Of a stretch of DNA of 10,466 nucleotides, positions 5,375-10,466 are shown one piece after another. Below the pieces are notes generated by a model. It saw nothing but the letters and a program-made list of their open reading frames with translations. It did no database searches and had not been told where the DNA came from. The stretch spans positions 1-10,466 of the forward strand of contig CANSDD010000057.1 of the NCBI GenBank assembly GCA_947645535.1, written 5' to 3'. The translations under genes were made by a program, and so were the position numbers. The DNA is from an uncultured Mycoplasmatota bacterium (GTDB taxonomy: Bacteria > Bacillota_I > Bacilli_A > RF39 > UBA660). Numbering within the stretch: position 1 is the first letter of the stretch; each line of letters begins with the position of its first letter.

Positions 5375-6052
5375 ATGCAAAAAGTATTTAGTATTTTTGC
5401 TCAAAATCTTGCTTATTACAATGAAGGATATATAGCAGGAGATTGGATAGATTTACCACAATCTCCAGAAGTTATAGATAAATATTTGAAAGAAGTAGTA
5501 AAAGTTGATGATGAACACGAGGAATATGAAATTGCAGATATTGATAATATAGAACCTTTTCCATATAGTTCAATTCAATGGGCTAGTGTAAAAGATATAA
5601 ATGAATTAGCAATAATATTTAGTACATTAGATAATTTTCAAAAGGAAGCTGTTTTAGCACATTTGGTTTATGAGGAAGAAGAATACTATGGTATAGATGA
5701 ATTAATAAATATTTGTTTACAAGCAGATAATATAGCTTATTATCAATATAATTTTGAAGGAATTGAGCATTGTGAAAATTGTTCTCCAGATGTCAAAATG
5801 GGATATACAATGGCAGAAGAAATAGGACTATATTATGAACTTGAAAAATTAGGTGCTACAAATTACTTTGATTTTGAAAAATATGGGGAAAGTTATTCAT
5901 ATAATCATCAGTTATTAGAAAATGGTTATTTAATACAAGGTGACTATGATATAGATTTGAATCTATATTCTAAAGAAGAAATACAAGAAAAAGTAAATCA
6001 AATTTTACAAGAGAATCTAAAAGAAAGAGAGGTAAAAGAAATTGAGATATAA
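5375..6052 (+). CDS. ardA: ArdA-family antirestriction protein
   Basis: ArdA proteins are acidic, elongated dimers that mimic B-form DNA and occupy the DNA-binding groove of type I restriction-modification enzymes, shielding incoming DNA. The family start is clear: NLAYYNEGYIAGDWIDLP at 11-28, then PEVIDKYLKEV. Further on come INELAIIFSTLD (75-86), a 'YEEEEYYGIDELI' segment (99-111), GYTMAEEIG (143-151) and the NYFDFEKYGESY block (163-174) that matches the usual 'yidweayardl' region. The whole chain is very rich in Glu and Asp. At 225 aa it is longer than Tn916-type ArdA (about 165), with extra residues around 50-70 and an EHCENCSP stretch at 131-138. AAAGGAGG at 5360-5367 is seven bases from the ATG. 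The gene overlaps the next one by 11 bases. The protein ends in EIEI. Confidence 0.88.
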   Translation: MQKVFSIFAQNLAYYNEGYIAGDWIDLPQSPEVIDKYLKEVVKVDDEHEEYEIADIDNIEPFPYSSIQWASVKDINELAIIFSTLDNFQKEAVLAHLVYEEEEYYGIDELINICLQADNIAYYQYNFEGIEHCENCSPDVKMGYTMAEEIGLYYELEKLGATNYFDFEKYGESYSYNHQLLENGYLIQGDYDIDLNLYSKEEIQEKVNQILQENLKEREVKEIEI

Positions 6053-6914
6053 AGGAAAGATTAAAGAATTAAATCATATTGTAATATCTGATCCAACTTA
6101 TGGAGAAGATGTGTGGTGTAGATATGAAAAAAATAATATAAATCAAAAAAATTGGAAAGTTGATATAGATATACATCAAGTTGAAGATAAATTTGAAGAA
6201 ATAACTATAAAAGGTACAGAATTTTTCTTGTGTATGTATAGAAATAGCAGAGTATGTCAATTAGAAAATGAAGGTACAATAAAAACATTAAAAGGAGTCA
6301 AGATTAGTAAAACAGAAATTGGAATGGATACAGCTTGTGTTGCATTGGGAATAAATGATAAAGCAAAAGATATTATTGAATCACAAGAAGAATGGCAACC
6401 AGAATGTTCATTAAATACTCTTACAGATGGAATGTTTGGAACAGTAAAAGAAGGAAAATTAGGAAATGATATTGTATTCATTTGGGTATCTGGATATTTA
6501 TGTGAAGATACAGGATATTCTATGGAAGATATAATTGACTATTTACAATACCAATTAAATATTACTGGATTAGAAAAGGATTTACAAAGACCTTATATAA
6601 TAAAGCAAGAAGAAGCATTAGAAAAAATGCGAGATATAGCATTAAAGTTTAAGGAGATTACAAAAGAAGATCCAAAACTTCTAAATTTCTTCAATAAAGA
6701 TAATAGATTTTCCAATATATCATTTGCTGGAACATATTTAGCTGGCATAGCAGTTAGAAATGAACAAAGAAAAGCAGGTAATTTAGATGGAAAGATGGAA
6801 ACATCTCCGTATTCAGAAAAACAAGAGAAACTTATTGAGGAACATACAAAATTACAATTAGAATTTGAAAAAACAGAAGAAGAAATTGAAAATAATATTG
6901 ATATGGAGATATAG
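6042..6914 (+). CDS. hypothetical 290-aa protein coupled to ArdA, TTG start
   Basis: Starts at TTG 6042 inside the end of ardA (11-base overlap), with AAAGAGAGG at 6024-6032 nine bases upstream. This suggests translational coupling and a shared purpose. Not a family I can name. Visible blocks: HIVISDPTYGEDVWCRYE (12-29), an acidic strand region, IGMDTACVALG (93-103), a segment 118-133 (QPECSLNTLTDGMFG), and FIWVSGYLCEDTGYS (146-160). The SDPxY start and the central DTA are reminiscent of hypothetical proteins common on clostridial conjugative elements. Residues about 190-285 are largely helical, with a coiled-coil-like end at 258-285, and look like an added domain. There is no signal peptide or membrane segment. 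It ends in IDMEI. The role in antirestriction is inferred only from position. Confidence 0.75.
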   Translation: MRYKGKIKELNHIVISDPTYGEDVWCRYEKNNINQKNWKVDIDIHQVEDKFEEITIKGTEFFLCMYRNSRVCQLENEGTIKTLKGVKISKTEIGMDTACVALGINDKAKDIIESQEEWQPECSLNTLTDGMFGTVKEGKLGNDIVFIWVSGYLCEDTGYSMEDIIDYLQYQLNITGLEKDLQRPYIIKQEEALEKMRDIALKFKEITKEDPKLLNFFNKDNRFSNISFAGTYLAGIAVRNEQRKAGNLDGKMETSPYSEKQEKLIEEHTKLQLEFEKTEEEIENNIDMEI

Positions 6915-6925
6915 GAGGGATAAAA

Positions 6926-7882
6926 ATGCACAGAGGAACAGTATTTATAATAACGAAAGATAAAGACAATAAGTTTGAAGTTCAAAAATCTACCGAATTT
7001 AATGGTGGAATGGGATTAGGTTGTCACGGTGGAATAATATATGATATGTTAAAAGATTTCAAAGAACCATTACTATTTGATGCAATGATTAGAGATTTTG
7101 ATGATAGATATTTCAAATACGGTGATGAAGTAATGACTTACTCTCCAGATGAACAAAAAACTCCATATATTGACAAAAATGGTAGAGAATATTTTGAATA
7201 TGCTCAAACTGAAAATCAATTTAAGTTTTTCAAAGATGAAAATGGAGAATATATTTATACAAGTGATAGTAACTACATTAAGAATATGTCAGATGAGGAT
7301 ATAACAGTTGTATGCAGTAATGGAAATTATGTATTAAAGCCAAATCAAATTTTAATTACTGATTATAACGAGTGTATCAATAATACTAGAATGACTTTTG
7401 GAGAGAAAATAGATGATAAGATAGAAATTGACACATTAAGCACAAAAGAGTATATTCCTACTAGAAAACAGGAAATTATACTAAATAATATTATAAAAAC
7501 AATGGAATCATTTAACTACAATGTTAATCTTATATATGAAAATGGAATGATTAGTGGTATGGAAATTGAAACTTGGACCAATGGTGGAGTGGATATGATA
7601 CATACCTTTTATTTTTGTGATGATTATCAAGAATTGTATGAAAAAGATAATGTAAAAAAGCAATTAAAAGAAATAGCAGATAGTTTTTCAATAGATGATG
7701 AGATTGATATGTATAGACAAGATGCAAAATATAAAAGCAATTTTTCAATTCGAGAATCATTAGAAGATTTTGAGGAATACCAAAATAGATTAAAGAATCT
7801 ATCGAAGAATTTTTTAACTAAATATCACGAAATTGTCTATCAAAAATTTATGAAAAATGAAATGGAAAAGGAGATGATGTAA
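6926..7882 (+). CDS. hypothetical 318-aa protein with IETWTNGGVDM-type C-terminal module
   Basis: No function known to me. The N-terminal part begins with a strand RGTVFIIT, then NGGMGLGCHGG (26-36), a Gly-rich turn, followed by IIYDMLKDF and an acidic stretch. The C-terminal module (about 196-295) contains IETWTNGGVDMIHTF (214-228), FSIDDEIDMYRQD (244-256) and FSIRESLEDFEEY (263-275). These are patterns I associate with accessory proteins of Firmicute conjugative elements, where the same module appears on different N-termini. AGGAGGG at 6913-6919 overlaps the stop of the preceding gene and is six bases from the ATG, so the two are coupled. The protein ends EKEMM, a weaker version of the acidic tail seen in its neighbours. 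Confidence 0.75.
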   Translation: MHRGTVFIITKDKDNKFEVQKSTEFNGGMGLGCHGGIIYDMLKDFKEPLLFDAMIRDFDDRYFKYGDEVMTYSPDEQKTPYIDKNGREYFEYAQTENQFKFFKDENGEYIYTSDSNYIKNMSDEDITVVCSNGNYVLKPNQILITDYNECINNTRMTFGEKIDDKIEIDTLSTKEYIPTRKQEIILNNIIKTMESFNYNVNLIYENGMISGMEIETWTNGGVDMIHTFYFCDDYQELYEKDNVKKQLKEIADSFSIDDEIDMYRQDAKYKSNFSIRESLEDFEEYQNRLKNLSKNFLTKYHEIVYQKFMKNEMEKEMM

Positions 7883-7884
7883 CT

Positions 7885-8634
7885 ATGAAATTGATGACAA
7901 AAGAACTAGAAAAAGAATTTGAAAAATATCCTATAGGCAGTCAAGATGGATTAGGGGGAAATGCAAAGGTTATTGTAAAATATTTTAATCCAATAGGAAC
8001 AGGTACTTGGTTAATTACAGAAGGAGAAAAATTAGAAAATGGAGATTATGAAATGTTTGGATATTGTCATTTAGGAGATGATGATATGGCAGAACTGGGG
8101 TATGTAATGTTATCAGAATTGGAAGAATTACAATTACCATTAAAAATAGAAAGAGATTTATATATGCCAAAAGATTGTAATCTTATTCAAGCAATGAAAT
8201 CTACAGGAATTACACCACCATCTTATATGATGAAAAAGTATCAAGAACAAATTTATGAAAGGGTATGTAAGAAGTATGTTCCTATGAGTTCAAATCAAAT
8301 ACTTTTAAATGATGAAGATAAAATTATTATTGCGCTTATAAAAGATGAAAGCATAAGTAAAATAAAATCTAATGAAATAACATTAGAAAATTATAAAGAA
8401 TATGCAGAAGAATTTGATTCTTTTAGTACATATAAAGAGTTATTCAAATCGTTTGAAATGAATGAAGGAATTGAAATTGATTTAGAGGACAATAAAGAAA
8501 ATTTGTATGATGAAAATGGAAAATGGACTTATGGAATATCGAAAGAAGATATTAAAGAATTACAAATATTTGGTGAAAGAATTGATATGAGTTTTTTAGA
8601 AAAGAATAATGACAATATATCTTATGAAATATAG
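7885..8634 (+). CDS. DUF2958-domain protein with C-terminal extension
   Basis: Residues 1-95 match the DUF2958 pattern: MKLMTKELEKEFEKYP, then NAKVIVKYFNP (26-36), GTWLITEGE (40-48), MFGYCHLGDDDMAELGY (57-73), LSELEEL (76-82) and LKIERDLYMP (86-95). DUF2958 has no known biochemical role. It is found on plasmids and integrative elements, often beside DUF1281, ArdA or ArdC genes. The remaining 150 residues are unrecognised, mostly helical and acidic. The gene starts two bases after the previous stop, with AAGGAG at 7868-7873. It ends NISYEI. Confidence 0.83.
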   Translation: MKLMTKELEKEFEKYPIGSQDGLGGNAKVIVKYFNPIGTGTWLITEGEKLENGDYEMFGYCHLGDDDMAELGYVMLSELEELQLPLKIERDLYMPKDCNLIQAMKSTGITPPSYMMKKYQEQIYERVCKKYVPMSSNQILLNDEDKIIIALIKDESISKIKSNEITLENYKEYAEEFDSFSTYKELFKSFEMNEGIEIDLEDNKENLYDENGKWTYGISKEDIKELQIFGERIDMSFLEKNNDNISYEI

Positions 8635-8645
8635 AAAAGGAGGTG
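8635..8645 (+). promoter_or_regulatory. ribosome binding site that fixes the start at 8652
   Basis: AAAAGGAGGTG is an almost ideal Shine-Dalgarno six bases from the ATG at 8652. An in-frame GTG at 8643-8645 is part of this site and so cannot be the start. The true N-terminus is MPNW, which is also the family's typical beginning. Confidence 0.9.
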
Positions 8646-8651
8646 TTTCTT

Positions 8652-9392
8652 ATGCCAAATTGGGTAAGAAATGTAGTTACTGTATCAAAAGATACAATGA
8701 ATAAAATAAAAGAAAAATATTTTGAAAACGGAATATTAGATTTTAATAAAATAATACCAATACCAAAAACATTAGAGTTGACAGAAGGCTCTATTACAGA
8801 TGTTGCTATTTATTATGCTTTGTTACAAAAAAATGAAAATAAACAGTATGAAATAATTAAAGCATTAAGCAAAAAGGAAGATTATATTTACAATAATTAT
8901 TGGAACAAGATAAAACACTATAAATCTAATGGTGATTTTAAAGATATTTATCAAAAGGCTAAAAAATTTATACCAGATGAAGAAGCAAGAAAACTAAATA
9001 TTACTTCTTTAGAACAATTAGGTGATACATACATAAATAATATAATCAAATATGGTAGTACCACTTGGTACGATTGGTGTATTGAAAATTGGGGAACAAA
9101 GTGGGGAGTTTCAGAATTTTCTTGCAATGAAACAACTATGATTTTTGATACTGCCTGGGCAACTCCAGAACCAATTTTTGAGAAAATATCAAAAGAACTG
9201 CCTAATGCTTTAATTGAAGTACAATATGCAGATGAATGTTATTCAAATTATAATAATGGAATCTTAATACTTAAAGATGGATTAGAAGATCATAAAGAAG
9301 AATTAGATGAAGATTTTGCAGCAGAAGTTTGGAGTAAAATAATAAAAGATGAAAGAGAACAAAAGGATATTACTGATGAAATGTTTGATTAA
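8652..9392 (+). CDS. DUF1281 / Api92-like protein (YubB ferredoxin-like domain)
   Basis: 246 aa with the hallmarks of the DUF1281/Api92-like family: the start MPNWVRNVVTV, a segment DFNKIIPIPKTL (30-41), the Trp-rich core WYDWCIENWGTKW (139-151), FDTAWATPEPIF (165-176), then a strand IEVQYADE (188-195), here continuing CYSNY where many members have EG. The family occurs on conjugative plasmids and phages and adopts a ferredoxin-like fold in its C-terminal half. Its function is unknown. A helical insertion fills about 60-125. It is separated from the DUF2958 gene by 17 bases. It ends ITDEMFD. The last codons and stop lie inside a long-range inverted repeat (9366-9412). Confidence 0.88.
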   Translation: MPNWVRNVVTVSKDTMNKIKEKYFENGILDFNKIIPIPKTLELTEGSITDVAIYYALLQKNENKQYEIIKALSKKEDYIYNNYWNKIKHYKSNGDFKDIYQKAKKFIPDEEARKLNITSLEQLGDTYINNIIKYGSTTWYDWCIENWGTKWGVSEFSCNETTMIFDTAWATPEPIFEKISKELPNALIEVQYADECYSNYNNGILILKDGLEDHKEELDEDFAAEVWSKIIKDEREQKDITDEMFD

Positions 9393-9420
9393 GCGTTTTT
9401 TACAGTAATATCTATTTTTT
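9366..9420 (+). terminator. possible terminator spanning the end of the DUF1281 gene
   Basis: GATATTACTG (9366-9375) and CAGTAATATC (9403-9412) are a perfect ten-base inverted repeat, followed by TATTTTTT to 9420. The 27-base loop contains the last codons and stop codon of the upstream gene plus another T-run (9395-9401). The perfect stem and T-tract suggest a partial terminator or attenuator. The long loop and the next gene's Shine-Dalgarno a few bases later argue for read-through. Confidence 0.45.
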
Positions 9421-9441
9421 AAAAGAAAGGAGCGAATAAAA

Positions 9442-10335
9442 TTGAATAATGTAGAAGTTAAAGTGAATGGAAAAAATATTAAATTATATGGAAGCAATGC
9501 AGTAATTCAAAAAGAAAAAACAGTCATAGAGTATCTTAATCTAACAGGAAACGAATATGAAGATAGGTTAGTTATACAACAATGTATTGATGATAATAAA
9601 TTAAAATCAAATATATCGTATGAAGGTAATACAGTATATCCTTTTGAAAAGACTGTTAAAGAATATAGAAAGTTACAGAAAAGTGGAACACTAGATAAGA
9701 TGTCAACATATATGTATCACTTTTTTATGTATGCTTGTAATGATATTGCACATTACGATATAGGTGGATATAGATGTTATTATAATAATTCGTTTAGAAG
9801 ATTAGAGGATGAATTGTTATCAAATAATTGGACTTCGAGTAGGTTTACGGATAGAGATAAAATATTTAAAGAACTTAAAATAAGCCGAGAATATTTTAAA
9901 GAAAGAGATATGATAGATATTGATAAAATTTCAATAAACAAGCTAAAGTCGATTATTAAAGAATGTGGTTGGGAAGTAAATAATGATGGTAATGGATTCT
10001 GGAAATTATCTAAAAAAATAAATTATAAAACTAATTATTCATTTAATATTGACATATTAAATCATAGTATTTCAAGAATTATGAGAGAGATAAATTATAT
10101 AACAAACTCTTTTAATAAAGAAAATTATATGGAAGATATGGTAATTAAAAGACAGCAAATAGATAATCCACCAACTATTAGCGAAATTGTATCAACTGGT
10201 AATGATATTAAATATAGTCTGAATCAACTTACATCTGATGTACTTTATAAAACTAGAGTTGCTGCTGAAGAAAAATTAAGTGTTTTAAATCAAGAAAATA
10301 TAAAAAGCAATGATAATTTGAATTATGAATACTAG
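9442..10335 (+). CDS. hypothetical 297-aa protein, TTG start
   Basis: Not recognised. TTG at 9442 is the start, with AAAGGAG at 9426-9432 nine bases away. The next in-frame Met is at residue 87, far too late. The N-terminus looks like a small strand pair (VEVKVNGKNIKLYG). The middle has a Tyr/His/Cys-rich block MYHFFMYACNDIAHYDIGG (91-109) followed by YRCYYNNSFRRLEDELL. The rest (about 125-290) is helical and more basic than the other element proteins, with KLKSIIKECGWEV and a WKLSKK segment near 187-192. There is no membrane segment or signal peptide. The C-terminus is NLNYEY, matching the tails of the RadC-like and methyltransferase proteins. The stop codon overlaps the next gene's Shine-Dalgarno. 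Confidence 0.75.
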   Translation: MNNVEVKVNGKNIKLYGSNAVIQKEKTVIEYLNLTGNEYEDRLVIQQCIDDNKLKSNISYEGNTVYPFEKTVKEYRKLQKSGTLDKMSTYMYHFFMYACNDIAHYDIGGYRCYYNNSFRRLEDELLSNNWTSSRFTDRDKIFKELKISREYFKERDMIDIDKISINKLKSIIKECGWEVNNDGNGFWKLSKKINYKTNYSFNIDILNHSISRIMREINYITNSFNKENYMEDMVIKRQQIDNPPTISEIVSTGNDIKYSLNQLTSDVLYKTRVAAEEKLSVLNQENIKSNDNLNYEY

Positions 10336-10348
10336 GAGGAATACGATA

Positions 10349-10466
10349 ATGAATGAGATGGAAGAATTTTTAAATTTTGGTGCAGTAGTAAAGTTAAGGC
10401 GAAGTTATGATGATGATCTTTTTAAATTTATTGAACTTATGAAAAGTGTAGGTTTTTTGAAAGAAT
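10349..10466 (+). CDS. 5' end of an unidentified gene (partial)
   Basis: Open from ATG 10349 to the window edge, 39 codons. AGGAGGA at 10334-10340 overlaps the previous stop and lies eight bases from the ATG. The start MNEMEEFLNFGAVVKLRR is followed by an acidic DDD turn and a helix (LFKFIELMKSVGF). Too short to assign. It continues the operon. Confidence 0.75.
   Translation, partial: MNEMEEFLNFGAVVKLRRSYDDDLFKFIELMKSVGFLKE

Noticed and set aside
6593..6985. 130-codon open frame on the minus strand (also shorter ones at 4604-4828, 6069-6260, 6257-6481, 7551-7760 and 9303-9497).
   Set aside because: All lie opposite well-supported + strand genes, lack Shine-Dalgarno sites, and give Phe/Ile/Ser/Tyr-rich peptides expected from the reverse complement of AT-rich coding DNA.
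8643..8651. GTG start giving three extra codons to the DUF1281 gene.
   Set aside because: The GTG is part of the Shine-Dalgarno AGGAGGTG, and MPNW at 8652 is the family's usual N-terminus.
1..10466. CRISPR array, tRNA, rRNA, insertion sequence or toxin-antitoxin pair.
   Set aside because: I found no regularly spaced repeats, no cloverleaf-like segment, no DDE transposase motif or terminal inverted repeats, and no recognisable toxin or antitoxin.

Overview
The window is about 10.5 kb of very AT-rich DNA. Every credible gene lies on the + strand. The Shine-Dalgarno sequences are of the strong AGGAGG type, start codons are ATG or TTG, and intrinsic terminators with T-tracts are present. This points to a low-GC Firmicute, most likely a clostridial gut-type bacterium. 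The gene content (a RadC-like JAMM protein, an orphan DNA methyltransferase, an Erm rRNA methyltransferase, ArdA, DUF2958 and DUF1281 proteins, and many unknowns) is typical of the accessory part of a conjugative plasmid or integrative conjugative element. No relaxase, integrase, T4SS gene, tRNA, rRNA or CRISPR array is visible. The element is therefore inferred from context and its boundaries lie outside the window.

Layout. (1) 1-2243: the 3' end of an unknown gene, a RadC-like protein with a long C-terminal extension, and a beta-arranged DNA methyltransferase with DHPY in place of DPPY. (2) 2244-3787: a resistance block made of a strong extended -10 promoter, a leaderless (predicted constitutive) erm gene, a 178-bp non-coding spacer, a TTG-started 107-codon unknown, and an intrinsic terminator. 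(3) 3769-4964: a promoter whose -35 box lies inside that terminator, driving a protein with a C-terminal, apparently catalytically degraded serine-recombinase domain and a 53-codon gene, closed by a clear terminator. (4) 4983-10466: a tightly packed run of accessory genes: a 110-aa unknown, ArdA, a translationally coupled 290-aa unknown, a 318-aa unknown, a DUF2958 protein, a DUF1281/Api92-like protein, a 297-aa unknown, and the start of another gene.

How the parts may work together. ArdA blocks type I restriction by mimicking DNA. The orphan methyltransferase could mask restriction sites, and RadC, DUF2958 and DUF1281 genes commonly accompany antirestriction genes in the leading or accessory regions of conjugative elements. 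The likely job of the block is survival of the element on entry into a new host, with macrolide-lincosamide-streptogramin B resistance as cargo. The most unusual pattern is that most proteins of the element, although unrelated, end in a short acidic-plus-hydrophobic tail, with six ending in hydrophobic-Glu-(Ile/Tyr). The Erm protein and the two small products at 3402-3725 and 4729-4890 lack it. A shared C-terminal signal, for example for co-translocation with the DNA, is a hypothesis worth testing.
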